Assembly (NCBI GenBank): GCA_030063045.1
Contig: JAQSEB010000058.1
Coordinates: 868,001-932,000 of the forward strand
Reading direction: 5' to 3'
From: Pratylenchus scribneri
Lineage: Eukaryota > Nematoda > Chromadorea > Rhabditida > Pratylenchidae
DNA length: 64,000 nt
The position numbers and the translations under genes were made by a program. Of the stretch, positions 46,422 to 58,861 are shown one piece after another. Position 1 is the first letter of the stretch; each line of letters starts with the position of its first letter. A model generated the notes under the pieces. It was not told the DNA's origin. It was given only the letters and a program-made list of their open reading frames with translations, and searched no databases.

Positions 46422-49400
46422 ATGCCTGCCTTGGCCATCCCCTTCGCCAAATTTGCCGGCCATTCCTTATCCGCACATCCTCGTTGCCGCCATCGCCGCT
46501 ATCATTCTCCCCGACACCATTTTTGGCCACATTTGCCATTCATTCTCCTCATTACCGCCAATTCATTGTTTGGCACTCCACTTGGTTTGTTGATTTTGTA
46601 GATTCTTTTAATTGATGTCAATTTTATAAATGGAATTATCTAATAAAGAATCTCCCAAAGGATACAGAAGGCGAAATAATAAGTACGATATCATATATAG
46701 AATGTCTGAGTTTTTTGACCCTTAGCTCATATCGAGGCATTAGCCAAACTTGGAAGGCGATAAACCATTTGAAAGCCCAAAGTGTCTTCTAAAAAATGGC
46801 TTAATTTAATTTTATAAATTCCATTTTTAAGAAATTATATGTCTTTTAGCGTAATAAACCCCTAATTTTTGAAGAAGCTACTTATTTTACAAATTATTTT
46901 AAATTTTTCAAAAATTATTAAAGATAATTTTTAGAGAATATTTGGGCTTTAAAATAGCATATTGCCTTCCAAAATTGGCTGTTTCCTTGTTGAGATATGA
47001 ACAAATAACTGATAATGCTAATACTCAATCATTCTGTTTAGCCCTTTCCCATTTACTTAGCAATTTAATTGGTTTTGGAGAATATTTATTTAATTAATAA
47101 ACTTTATAATTATAGCATTATTCATCTTATTCTTCACAAAAATAATTATATCCCATTTAATTGCTAGGACCACCGCCTCGAGCTCGTCAATTCCTCGACA
47201 AACGATCTTCAGGAGCACGGACTACGGTGGCTGATATGATTCGGTCAAATCCACTGTTGGCCAGTTTAGCTATGTTTAAGGACGATACAAGCAACTCAAA
47301 TCAGCAAATGATGCAGGAACCAGTCGATATTACCAGGTGGGAATAATTTTGGGTTATTATATTTTTGATCAATGAAATTTGGAGAATATTTTCCATTAAA
47401 ATCAAAACATTGCTAAGAGGCTTTATGCCTCCATCTTTTTCAATGCCACTTTTTTCACCGACCATTTTAAATTTTATCACCAAGCAATTCTATCGCGGAT
47501 TCTGCCCTCCAAAAACAACAACATTTCCCCATAAAATCCACCTCGATTGGGAGCCGAAATAGGATTGGCCGAAGGAAGGGCACTTTGGCATTTGGATCGG
47601 CAATTAACGACAACATTTTCACGTCACATTCTTCGCCACCCATCGATATGTTCTTCTTGGCCAACTCAAGTAGTAGGCAACAATTAGCAGCTGCCAGAAT
47701 GGACAATTTCGAACCACTCCATCAAATTTTCAATGCCACCCTTTTTGATATGGCCATTCCGCTGGGGATGGAAAAGAAAAAGGGTGGAGGAGGAGGAAAG
47801 GGGCATGGAGGCGGCACCAACAGTAACACAAATCAGCAACCACTTTGGAGATGGGCATTGCCGTGGGCGATGTCAGCCGAGAGAAAGCAAAAACAACAAC
47901 AAAAAGTGATTTTTGGGGGCAGAATGGGAAACAGGGCGATTCAAATTTAGGGCCATTTCTTTTGGCAAAGCTCAATCAGGAAGCAACCAATTAGGGAAGG
48001 CAATGTGCTATTTGACAACTCTAAATTTCCTCCAAATAGAGGCCTTATTATTTTTATGAATTCATAAAACAATGTTAAATAGCTTTCTTCCAAAAAATTT
48101 GTTTTTACACTCAAAGACATCCAACTATTTTAAAAAGATGAATTTCAAAATAATTTTATGGCCACTTTTTAGAAGACTTTTAGAGCTTTCGAATGGTATA
48201 TTGCCTTCCAAGATTGGCTTTTGCTTTGCTGAGCTATAGACCTAAAGCTAATAGTACTTTATCAATGATTCAAATTGTCCTACTAAACTAATCTTTAGAT
48301 AGGTACCCTCGTTTGGGCTTCAATTCTTTATCTTGAAATTGCCTAAATATTTATGAAAAATTAAAATAAATTATCTTTTTAAGATTCAAAATAAAACGGA
48401 AATAATGCCGACAATGGGAATGGAGAAGAAGCCAGCAGTGGAAGAAGGAATTGGAAGGGAAAAATTGGCAAGGGATGGCCGATTGATGGAAAAGGAGGGA
48501 ATTGGAGAAGGAATAAATGCTATTGATGGGAGCGAAGTTAAATTGAATGGGAATGGGCTAATGGAAGAGGAGAAGGAAACTACGAAATCGACGGCATCAT
48601 CTAATGGGCCCGAATCGGCAGAACCATTTGAGGTGAGGATAAATTAAATGGTATTTTATAGAGAAGGGATTCATTATTTATAACCTTAGTTAGCTGAAAA
48701 ATTATATAATATGTTTAGGTTTTTGCATTAATTCCTCCTGTTTTTTTTAAGTTTACAAGTTTACTTGTTTTAATTCCGCCTTTTCTAAAAATAATCCACC
48801 TGTTAATTCCCCCTCTTTCTTAGAATAATTCCGCCTGTTTTAATTCCGCCTGGCGAACTTAGAATAATTCCGCCTGGCGAACTTAGAATAATTCCGCCTG
48901 GCGAACTTAGAATAATTCCGCCTGGCGAACTTAGAATAATTCCGCCTGGCGAACTTAGAATAATTCCGCCTGGCGAACTTAGAATAATTCCGCCTGGCGA
49001 ACTTAGAATAAGTCCGCCTGTTTCTAAGAACAATTCCTGTTTTAAGTTTCTTTCCTCAACATAATTATTCTTTCATTACATAATACTCATTTTTATTTAT
49101 TTATTTCTTTATAAAATTTCTATTTTTGGAAAATCGCCATAACGTTGATCATATTAAATTTAATTTTTCTCTAAATTGCGGATATCATAAACTCTTTTTG
49201 AATATAAATAAAAGGTGACCGATTCATTGCGATTAGCCTTGTCGACAGCACCACCCGTGGTACCAACATCAACAATTGGTGGAGGCGGGCAAACAGAAAC
49301 GCTAGTTGGTCAAGAAGAATTCCCAATGCACGAATTGGAAACAGCCGGAAAAGCTTGGAAATATCCATGGGAGAGGCAGCGTGGTGAAAACCAAGTAATA

Positions 49401-52400
49401 AATATTGAAATTGGAAAGAAAATAAAGTGAAAAATAAAATAAATACCATCAATTGACAACATTGCTTATTTTTTTGCCAATCGCTCATCGAGGCAATGAC
49501 TAATTTAGGAAGAAAATTTACCATTTGAAAGCCTAATGTTTCCCCTAAAAAGTGACAAATTTATTTTATTTTAACAGTAGCTTTTTTAAAAAGTTAGATC
49601 TCATTAAATGTAATAAACTCTAATTTTTGAGTAAATGTTACTTATTTACAATCATAATTTTAGGTTTTACAAAAAAATAGGGCCACTTTTTAGAGGACAT
49701 TTGTGCTTTCAAATGGCATATCGCCTTCCCAAATTGGTTGCTTCTTTCTCGAGAAATAGCCGAAATAAAAGGCCAATGTACTGAAACGACAGTACTAAAT
49801 TGTTCTATTTTCAACCTTCGAGTAAAGAAAAAGCAAATTGATCTTGCCTAAAGCATATTTATATTTATTATACTCTGTTACCATATTTCCAGTCGACCAC
49901 GACTCAAATGCCTTCTTTCGCATCGTCATCCACATTTTATTCACCTTCATTCCAATCAACTTCTCCCGCATTCATTTCTTCCCTTTCGCCGTTGATACCA
50001 TTTCCGCCCGTAATGCCCGGTGCCAGTTTCTATGTTGACCAGCATGTCAGCCATGGACCCTATGGACGCGAACCGGAAACAGCCTCTGACATTGTGTACG
50101 ATCCGAATGTGCTTCAAAGGTACACAAAAATGTGGCCAAATAAATTGACAAATATTTCCACAATTTGAAGTCGATATGGCTACACGGGAATGTTGGAATT
50201 GCCAAAAATGTCCACTGATGGTCAACTGGTTCGATTCGGCAATGGAGGCGGCGGAGATAATAGTCACAGTGGCAGACTGCAAAAATTTGGACGAACCGCA
50301 CATTTTGGTGTTGCACAACAGCAACCAAGTTAGGCCACAAATTGTTTTAATAAAAAATTTGGAATCAAATGTTTAATAAATTATTTTGGATTAAGGCAAT
50401 ATTTTAAAATTGTTATTCTTTAAATAATTTTGATTTAAGGAAATATTTTATTTCCCCATTTCACTTTGCAGTTGGCCCCATCCAATTACCTTTTTCCTCT
50501 TCGCCAATTTCTTTAATTCCGGCTGCCGCCTTTTTCTTCATCCCAGCTCCCCCTCGATTGAGTATGGCCCATGCCATTCCGATCGCACCAAATCGCCTCC
50601 ATGGCCAAACAATTTCCACGGGAAATGCCAAAAAACAACAACTTGGCTTTTGGCCAACCAAATCACCAAAATGGGAAGTGGATGAAGGCGGCGATGATTT
50701 TGAGGGAAATTCATCCGAGGCTGAAATCACAACAACACCAAAACTGGGTGGGAAAATGACACCGATGGCTGGAAATCATTTGCGTTGGGTGCCCTTGGAG
50801 AAGGCAGAGGCAATTGCAAAATTGGTGCCATTCAGACCGTATCCACCAAAATCCAGCGAATTTGACACATTCGAGGAGTTTGGCGATGCCACCAAATTCC
50901 CTTGCGTTGGTGGGTGCTTGAAGCCAATACCTCCGATTCAAATACTTGAGGCACTACATTTGTCGATGACTTAATGAGGCTATAGCCAATTTTGAAAGGC
51001 AATATATCATTTTAAAGCCAAAAGTGTCCTCTAAAAAGTGGCTTTTAAAATTCTACAAAATTCATTTTTATCTTTTCAAATATTTAAATGTCTTTGAGTC
51101 TAGTAAACGTGAATTTTTTTAAGTAGAAGCCGACTTATTTTACTAATTGATTTATTTTTCATAGTAAAGCCATTTTTTAGAGGACATTTAAGGCTTTTAG
51201 ATGGTATATTGCCTTCCTGTATTGGCTTCTTCCTTGTCGATTTATGACTAAAAGAACTACCCAAGTATTCTGAATCTTCCTATATTTCTAGGCCGGCAAA
51301 TGGCCACCACTGAATATTTTCTTTAAAATTTTCAGCGGATCCCCCGGAAATGGTGATTCGCGATTCGCCACCCGATTTGGGCCCAGCATTGGCCGGATGC
51401 TTTCGTCGAGTGCGCCAATGCGTTTTACACATGTTGCGCCCTTTGGAGCGTCGAGTTGGTTTAGCCTTGGGCGAATGCGTGCGACTTTGTGTTGGGCAAG
51501 TTCACCACAAATCCATAATTTGGATATTATTTTGTCATATATAGCCAAAAACATTGCAAATCGTTGGTGTTCGCTAGGCCCAATTCAATTTGTGACATTT
51601 TTGCTGTTCGAAATGGAAGTTTGGGCACCGCAGGACGACTCCTCTATCATCGCGATTTTGATTATTTGGAGCCACGGAAACTGCAAATGAATTTGAGTGA
51701 ATGTTGGCAAGGTTGGAAGGCGAAACAGGACACATTACCCATGGGCCATTCTTTTGGCCAAAACTCAGTCAACGACCAATCTGGGAAGGCAATAAATATA
51801 CTATTTGAAAATCATAAATATTATCCTCTAAAAATTGCTTTTCTAGTTTTTCAATAACTCTAACATTTTGTAGAAAAAGCAGCTTTCCTCCAAAAATTCG
51901 AATTTATTTAACTCAATGACAAATAATTAATTTCAAAAGAGTTAATTCAAAAGAATTTTGTGGCCACATTTTAGACTATTTTTTAAGGCTTTCGATTGAT
52001 ATATTGCCTTCTCATATTGGTTTAAGCCACGTTGAGCTACGGGTCAAAAACGAATGCGAATACTCTATTAGCTGTATTCGATTGTCCCTACCAGAATTGA
52101 GAGATTATTCAGGAGAAAAAATGGGAACGGAAACAAAAATTTAATGAAAAGACTCTCTTTTTGCTCCATATTGGTATCCACATTTGACATTTCCCAATGG
52201 GGAAAGATATACGAAATTCACAATAATCTTTTATAACCAATTTATCAGCAATGACACCAGGGGATGCGCCAAGGACTGGCAAATTGATTTTGGTCGATTC
52301 TGGGTATGATTTTTTGCATTATTTCAAGGAATAATTCCCTCAAAAAGTGATCAAGCCGACGTTTTTGATCCATTGAATAATTCCTCCACAACATTGGAGC

Positions 52401-55400
52401 CAACCAGTGACCAATCACCAAGCCGGGATTCGCCTCGAGGCAATTTCACAAATTTTTCTTTTAATTTCCGTTTTTCCAGACATTTGTACCACCGAAAGGG
52501 ACATTGTTGTGTTCAAATCGCAGGGCTATCGTCTGGCGGACAGAAGCCGAAAACAACGTGCAGCGGTTGGGGAACCGCCTCCAACAAAATCAACAACATT
52601 TGCGTCAGTGGCAGTTGAAGCAGCCATCAACGAAAATGAAGGTGGCAAAATGTTCGGACAGCAAAGCACCGAGACGGAATGTAAATTTCTTCATATTTTC
52701 ATTTTAATTATGATAGAAATAATATTGAAAATGTCGAAAAAAGTACAAAAAGCTCGAATAATTATAATAATTTAATGGTTTGTCCTAAATTCATAAACCA
52801 TAAATACTCAAAACTGGTCAAGACGCATTAAATGGCATATAATTTGTTATAGTTTGGTCAACAATTAAAGGGTATTAAACGGTTTAAACCCAATTTTGGT
52901 TTGGTCAACAATTAAATGGTATTAAACGGTTTAAACCAATTTTGGTTTAATGGTTCAAAACTAAGTTAAAATTGGTTAAACCTAAACCAAAACATAATCA
53001 AATGATGGTGAGATCTATCGATTGAATTTATGTTTATTGACATAGATAAACTCCTGACCTTTTAAAATCTTTTGGATAACTTTAGCAAATAAGTTTTTAG
53101 GCAATTTTAGTGTTTTTTGGGCAAATTAAATATTTTCTCTTCATGTCAGGCATTTTCTCATGCCTCGTCAATTTGGCCCGAGGCAAAACCCCGTTTGAAT
53201 GTTTGGCGGCCACCTTTGACCAAGTCCAATCCAGTTGCCTTTTGTATGGCCCAGGCAGTGCGGCGGATGGCAGTGTCCATTTGTCGCCGGATCCGGCATT
53301 TGCCCACTATGAGAAGGGTTGCATCCATGCCGATTTGGTGGAACAATGCCAGGGTCTTCCAATTGTTCGTTATCCCCAAAAAACATTGTTGGGTTTTGCG
53401 CTGGGTTCGCGTCGAGCCGGCTCACTGATTGAATGTTTGGAATTGTGTTGGACACGAAATGTGGAAATAGCAAATTTGACTGCGGGAACAGCCGACAATG
53501 AGGCACAAAAATGCAGATCGGTGGGTGAATGAGAAAGGGGATATTTCAATAATTGGCCCATTCTTAGGGCCATATAGCTCAAGAAGGAAGCAACCAATTT
53601 TGGAAGGCGATATGTCAATTGAAAGCCCTAAATGTCCTCTAAAAAGAAGCTACTTTACATTTTAGAAATCCACTCTTACAAAAAGCCTTCATGTCTTTGA
53701 ATGCGATACACTCAAATTTTCTTATTGTGTTGAGAAAATTCACTTATTTCACAAATTGTTTTAAATTTTCTAAATATTAAAAAAAGCTACTTTTTAGAGG
53801 AAATTTACGGCTTTCAAATGGCATATCGCCTGCCTTCCCAAATTGGTTATTGCCTCGCTGAGTTATAGGCTAAAAGAAATGTCCATGATACTGAAATGTC
53901 TTGTTTGGGGTGAATGAATTTTTGAAATTATGCCAATGGGGAAAAGGGGAATATTCCCATTCATTCAAAAGGCTATTGTCTTAATTCATAAATCTCTCCA
54001 AAAAATCTAATATCCTATATAATTTGTGAAATGGATTAGATTTCCTTATCGAAAATTGGGGAAAAGTTTTTGTCTATTTCTTCCGCTAACTTTGCGGAGG
54101 CAAACCGCAGACAAGAAAAATTATGTAAATTTTGGCGAATCCTATTCCCCGCTAATTCTCCAAATCACCAATCAAAACTACTCCCAAAAAGGTGGTCTTC
54201 TTCTATGAGGAAAGCGGTGGCCACAATTGCATGTTGAACAGTGAAAGCCGTGAAACGGCACCGGCATTTTTCGTTGATGAGAATGAGGCATTGGTGGATT
54301 ATGCCTCATTTGATGGATGTTTTCAAGGGGAAGAAGGAGGCAATGAAGAGGAAGGGCCAAAAGTGGAGGAGGCCACGACGGAAGAGGATGAGGAGGAAAA
54401 GCGCCAATTGGGAACGGAATTGGAAGAAGCATTGGCATTGGGTACAGCAAAGGGAGGAGGAGGAGGAGGGGAAGGGAGCAGCACAGTGGCAATGCTTGGC
54501 CATAAGAAGGTGAGAATTTAGGCCATAATTTTCTTATTTTATATGGCCAATAAATAGAGTCCAAATTAAAGATGTTAGGAAGGATTATACTCCAACTTGA
54601 CGTCGTTTAAAATTACTCGTCAATTATTGAACTAGTTTTGATATTTTAGTATCAAAATAAAAAGCAGACTTATGACAATCTAATTATATTAATTTTATTT
54701 AAATTTGTTCAGAGTTTATGAAGCTATGACCAAAAAATCGCTGCAAGTTTCGCTATTCCATTGTGAAAAGGCCATTAAAAATATTTTATTGAGCTCAACT
54801 TCATTAATTTTTAATCAATTTAAATAAAATAAATATTATTAAATAGCCAAAAGTCTAAACTTTAATTTGATACTAAAATCATCGAAATTAGTTCAGTTTT
54901 TGACGAGTTATTTTATTATAAACAACGGCAAATTAGGTACAATATAAGTTGGGCTGCACATTGTTAGGAATTTAGGAGGATGAATTGTAATAATATATTG
55001 ACGGATATTGCAAATAAATTTCCTATTTCCATTAAAACTTTTCTTGAGGGAACATTTTCCTAATAAATATGAGGTTTGAATGTGTAGAAACTCATAAATA
55101 AACAATTACTTGGCCAATTTCTATGGCCCTGAAAATGGTTATTTTTTGCCCTTTCATTTTTTTTGCATTTTTTTTCTGTATTTTTTATTTTTCGGACAAA
55201 TTATAATTAAATTCATGATATATCAAATTATTTTGCAGAAGGAACCAAAATTACTTGAATTGAGGCCATTGGCTGAAAGGCGACGAAATCCACCGGCAAT
55301 GACGAAAGAAGGCCACAATCAAAGAATTTATTTTACCAAAAATGCCGGACAAACCACTTTTGGTGATGAAAATGATGAGAAAGGGATGGAAAGGAGGTTG

Positions 55401-55607
55401 GCCCGATTGGTGGACAGCGAAAAATCCAGGAAATTGGCCGCCAAAAATGGTCAGCGATTGATGCGAAGGCATGGAGGCCGTGCCGGCATACCAGATTCCA
55501 ATATTGAAAAAAGGGAGAGGAGAAGGAAATGGATGGGCATTCGGAAGGCACCGTTGACGATTCACAAAGATGGCAAAAGGAATTTGAGCTTAATTTGGAG
55601 TGGATAA
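46422..55607 (+). CDS. Secreted PAN/Apple-domain protein, sixteen exons
   Basis: Exons: 46422-46584, 47168-47336, 47563-47905, 48384-48632, 49215-49394, 49893-50119, 50171-50328, 50472-50909, 51336-51495, 51578-51711, 52249-52303, 52348-52439, 52480-52680, 53150-53520, 54192-54509, 55239-55607; 1208 aa with all phases matching. Signal-like segment HLPFILLITANSLFG in exon 1. Residues 60 to about 630 are low-complexity and weakly conserved-looking. Residues about 640-1020 hold Cys-rich PAN-like modules: the CFRRVRQCVLHML and ALGECVRLCVG part, CTTERDIVVFKSQGYRL, GKTPFECLAATFDQVQSSC, then LIECLELCW with VVFFYEESGGHNCML. The C-terminus is acidic then very basic. No ZP domain or TM helix is seen, unlike NOAH/LET-653 proteins. 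PAN modules bind proteins or glycans in apical matrix. Introns 9 and 12 use GC donors. Six foldback elements lie in its introns. An upstream in-frame ATG (46232) exists; the start is uncertain. Confidence 0.8.
46709..47012 (+). mobile_element. FB1 foldback element, copy 9 (PAN intron 1)
   Basis: Diverged arms (CTTGGAAGGCGATAAACCAT; ATTGCCTTCCAAAATTGGCT); centre CTTTTAGCGTAATAAACCCC gives plus orientation. Confidence 0.75.
47951..48258 (-). mobile_element. FB1 foldback element, copy 10 (PAN intron 3)
   Basis: Arms CTCAATCAGGAAGCAACCAA and TTGCCTTCCAAGATTGGCTT; centre TACACTCAAAGACATCC gives minus orientation. Confidence 0.8.
48728..49040. repeat. Minisatellite array 4 (PAN intron 4)
   Basis: Eight perfect or near-perfect copies of AATTCCGCCTGGCGAACTTAGAAT, flanked by degenerate AATTCCGCCTGTTTT copies on both sides. 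Same unit and orientation on this strand as array 2. Confidence 0.93.
49464..49786 (+). mobile_element. FB1 foldback element, copy 11 (PAN intron 5)
   Basis: The right arm is well preserved (GCCACTTTTTAGAGGACATT ... CCCAAATTGGTTGCTTC, GTACTGAAAC); the left arm is more diverged. Plus orientation. Confidence 0.8.
50967..51272 (+). mobile_element. FB1 foldback element, copy 12 (PAN intron 8)
   Basis: AAGTGTCCTCTAAAAAGTGG on the left, AGAGGACATTTAAGGCTTTT and GCCTTCCTGTATTGGCTTCT on the right. Plus orientation by AATGTCTTTGAGTCTAGTAA. Confidence 0.8.
51742..52060 (-). mobile_element. FB1 foldback element, copy 13 (PAN intron 10)
   Basis: Starts CCATTCTTTTGGCCAAAACT; centre GTAGAAAAAGCAGCTTTCCT; right arm GATATATTGCCTTCTCATAT. 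Minus orientation; its 3' edge TCCCTACCAGAATT resembles the trio spacers. Confidence 0.78.
52775..53040 (-). repeat. Dispersed repeat family DR2, copy 2 (PAN intron 13)
   Basis: Inverted relative to 21003-21290. Contains an internal near-exact duplication of GGTTTGGTCAACAATTAAAT-type sequence of about 50 bp, absent from copy 1. Confidence 0.75.
53556..53895 (+). mobile_element. FB1 foldback element, copy 14 (PAN intron 14)
   Basis: AGAAGGAAGCAACCAATTTT and GAAAGCCCTAAATGTCCTCT on the left; CCTGCCTTCCCAAATTGGTT on the right; GATACTGAAATG at the edge. Plus orientation. Confidence 0.87.
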
Positions 55608-56285
55608 ATAATTGGCGACAAATCCATTTTGTCCTATACACTTTTCTTTTGCCCATTTCTATTTATTTTGTATGGGAAATTCGGCCAAATAACAGTTTCA
55701 TTCTTGCCCCTTAAATTCCAAGTCATATTTGGCTCTTAATCCACTTTGAAAATTAATTATTAGAGGCTCTGTGTTAATTTAAATTATAAGTAATTTAGTC
55801 ATTTTTATGATGTTTAAACCTCTTCTAAATTCATTAACATGGCTTATTTAATTCTCTGACTTCTTATTTAGTTTGTTTATTTGTGAATTAATTAATTAAT
55901 TAAATATCAAATTATGGGCTTAATTTTCATTTATAATCGATTTTGGGCATTTTAAGAATATCTTAAATTAATAAATTTATTAATAGTATTTATTTAATAA
56001 TTCTTTAAGTAAAAATTGCTGATTTGTGGCAAATTTTCCTCCAATTTATTGGTCGAATTTCTACATCAATTTTCCCTCCCATTTTTTATGCACTTTGTCT
56101 TTCATTTTAAATTATCCAATTTCCCTTTTTTTCTGAATAAATTGATCATTCGCTCACTCAATACAAATGGCTCAAAATCCGCCAAAATCCTCTGAAAAAT
56201 TTAATCCCCTTTCTAAACTTCCCAATTATCTCTTCCCCACAAAAATTGGTTCATTTTAAAAATTTAAAATTTTTTCCTTTCAAAA
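55608..56285. other. Intergenic, AT-rich
   Basis: PAN gene 3' end and SXP/RAL-2 promoter side. T-rich and A-rich stretches only; the last 60 bases before the ATG are T-rich. No other feature seen. Confidence 0.5.
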
Positions 56286-58143
56286 ATGCGATTTTCGCAG
56301 CAATCAAATTTCTTCCCCTTTCTTTTCCTTTTGCTAATTTCCTTGGCCACAATTATATTGCCAATTCATGGAGAGGGTGAAAATAATGATAATGAAGGAA
56401 ATGATGGAAATGTGGTTGAGCCTGGGCCACAAAATGATGCAATTGATGGGGAAGGATATGATGGCGGCAATTTGACGATCGCAAATTTCATGGACGGCCT
56501 CTCGGAACAAGGCCATCAAGCAAGTTTTCATTTTGGAATGAGGCTTTAAAATAAATGGATTAAAGAATTGTTAATTAAGTTTAGTTTGAAAGTTTGCATT
56601 AATACCTGGGGCCGTTTTTTGGCCATATCTAAACAAGCAAATAACCAATTTTGGAAGACGATATGCCATTTGAAAGCCCGAAATGTCCTCTAATAAGTAG
56701 CTTTACTAATTTTTTGAAAACTAAAACAATTTGAAAAATAAGCGGCTTTTCCTTCCAGATTCGAGTTTATTAAACCCAAAGACATGTAATCTCTTCAAAA
56801 ATATGAAATTCACAGAAATTATTAGGCCACTTTATGCAGGACACTTTGGGCTTTCCAATGGTATATCGCCTTCCCAAATTGGCTGCTTCCTTGCTGAGAT
56901 ATGGGTCAAAAACTTATCCGAGAGGTACAGTATTGTTCCCTTTCCCTTATCGTAACGCAATTCGCGAAAGGAAATGGAAGATGGAACACATCAAAAAAAT
57001 GCCTGAAGCAATATCCTCTTCCTTTCCCTCCCTTCTTTCCTTTCTAATAAAGAGAGAGACCCAATCGAGGAAATATACTGTACCGTATGCCCACAAAGGG
57101 AACAATCAAACTTACTCCACTCTCATCAATTAATGAGCCAAAGGATTATTATTTAATTTTAATTACCATTTAAATTTCTTTCCAAATTATATTTATATTT
57201 TCCAAGGATTTGTTAGCCATTTTTGCCAACCAATCCAATTTGACCAAGGACGAAATGAACAAGAAATTGGGCAATTGGGCCAAACAACAGAAAACACCGC
57301 CAAATTTTTATGTGAGTCCTACAATTAATGGAATTAAGGTCTTTAGACAAAATTGTTCCTTAAAATATTTTGGTTATTTTGACAAATTTAGCTTCTTTAA
57401 TTATCAAAATTGAATAAAACCAAAATGACATTGAATAATTAGAATTTGAATTGTTCCCATTTTAAGACAGTCTATTTGGCATTGGAGAAAGCCTATGAGG
57501 ATGTGAAGGCCGAATTCGATGCCCGACATACCCAGCTGATGGCCAACCCAAATGTGACGGATGAAGTGAGGGCAGCCGATCAAAAAATTCGAGCAATTGC
57601 AAAGTAGACTTAATTATAAATTTACCATTTTTTATGGGGAAATTTTGGAATCATTCATTTCAATTTTGCCAAAAAATAAATAATTGTTTTCCCATTTTTT
57701 CCAGTAATCAATTCATAACGCCCGTGGAGGAGGCTTCCCAAATTGCGGTCAGTTTTTTGAAGGAATTGGCGGTACTTCTTTAGTTTAAGTAAGCCCCATT
57801 TGTTCATGAGAATGGTAAAAGTGAAGGGCCCCTTTGGATGTTTAGGGTTAGCGTTAGAAGCTACATAGTAGATGATTTATACCCTATCATATCCGTAACC
57901 TATCCCCTAATGAGCAATGACCCTAACCTTAAACCTGATGACCAATAGGGGGACCCTTCACTTTCAAAAAGGGGTTTTAAACTACACAAGCACCGAATTG
58001 GCATTAACATTAGTAGATTCCAAATTTATTTTTAGGCTGCAATGGCCTCATTCACCGAAAATGTTCAAACGGCATTGAAAAAAATGGCCCCATATCCAAT
58101 TCAAATTCAACCGCAACAACAAAGCGGCAACAATACAAAATGA
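56286..58143 (+). CDS. Secreted SXP/RAL-2 (DUF148, Ani s 5-like) family protein
   Basis: Five exons: 56286-56519, 57207-57311, 57467-57603, 57705-57771 and 58036-58143; 216 aa, in phase. Intron 1 uses the GC donor (CATCAA|GCAAGT). The signal peptide is FLFLLLISLATIILPIHG. An acidic Gly/Asn/Asp-rich linker follows. The conserved DUF148 core begins at NLTIANFMDGLSEQG and runs through LLAIFANQSNLTKDEMNKKL, GNWAKQQKTPPNFY and the helical YLALEKAYEDVKAEF to VEEASQIAVSFLKELA. The tail is Gln-rich. The family is nematode-restricted and its members are secreted from hypodermis or gland cells. Their molecular function is not established, though some bind metal ions. In plant parasites some members are expressed in oesophageal or epidermal tissue. 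Length is within the usual range of about 150-220 aa. Confidence 0.92.
56610..56930 (-). mobile_element. FB1 foldback element, copy 15 (SXP/RAL-2 intron 1)
   Basis: Arms ATGCCATTTGAAAGCCCGAA and GGTATATCGCCTTCCCAAAT; centre AAGCGGCTTTTCCTTCCAGA with TTATTAAACCCAAAGACATG. Minus orientation. Confidence 0.87.
57781..57984. mobile_element. Short inverted-repeat element (SXP/RAL-2 intron 4)
   Basis: Ends TAGTTTAA (57781) and TTAAACTA (to 57984). The arms also share CCCC and AAGTGAAGGG(C/T)CCC read inward from both sides. The centre holds CCCTAACC/GGGTTAG motifs. About 204 bp and only nine bases past the exon 4 donor. Not related to FB1. Confidence 0.55.
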
Positions 58144-58861
58144 TGAAAAGGAAAAGAAAGAATTTATTCAGAGAAAAATCCACAAATTCCCATTTTCCAC
58201 ATTTCCACAATTCCTAAGCAATTTTTCGTGCAAATTTATTGCCACATTTTTATGTAGATTTTACTGCAATTTTCATCATTTTATGATATATTTTTGACAC
58301 TTTTTTATTGAGTATCAATAAAAATTTTTGATAAACTGGCATTGAGGCGAAAGATGGCATAGCCCAAAAAGGCCAAAAATGGGGAACAATCCAAGTTTTT
58401 GCTCCCACATTTTTGGGAGTCCCCGAACCAATTCCGGCCAATCCATCCATCACGAAAGGCGGCTGTGTGCCGAAAAGGGAATAAGAAGAAGAGATTCATT
58501 CCCCTTGCTCCCTATTTTGGCCACACTTTTGCCAATCCCGCCATTCCCCTCATGTCCATGTCCATCCAATCCATCCCCACCCTTCTCATTTTCATGTTTC
58601 CTTCTTGTCCTCCCCCGCTAATTCGACGGCCACCAAAAATCCACTCTTCACAAAAATTCTTGGCCTTATCGATGAAATGACGAATGTTTTCCCCCCACAA
58701 TCAGAGAAAAAAATGGCAAATTTTTAAAGAGAAATTTCTGCAAATTTTACATGTTCCTTCTCGGAAGCCATTTTCCAACCCTTTTTACCAAATTTTTTCA
58801 ATTACTTCATTGGCACATTTTTCATTAGTTTATAAAATTTTTAGACCACCTTATTGTTTAA
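58144..58861. other. Intergenic; probable trans-splice acceptor for K2P channel 2
   Basis: Mixed composition, C/T-rich in the middle. Just before the next gene, AAATTTTTAG (58835-58844) is followed 17 nt later by the first ATG. This is the layout expected of a spliced-leader acceptor with a short 5' UTR, though an ordinary 5' UTR intron is not excluded. Confidence 0.45.
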
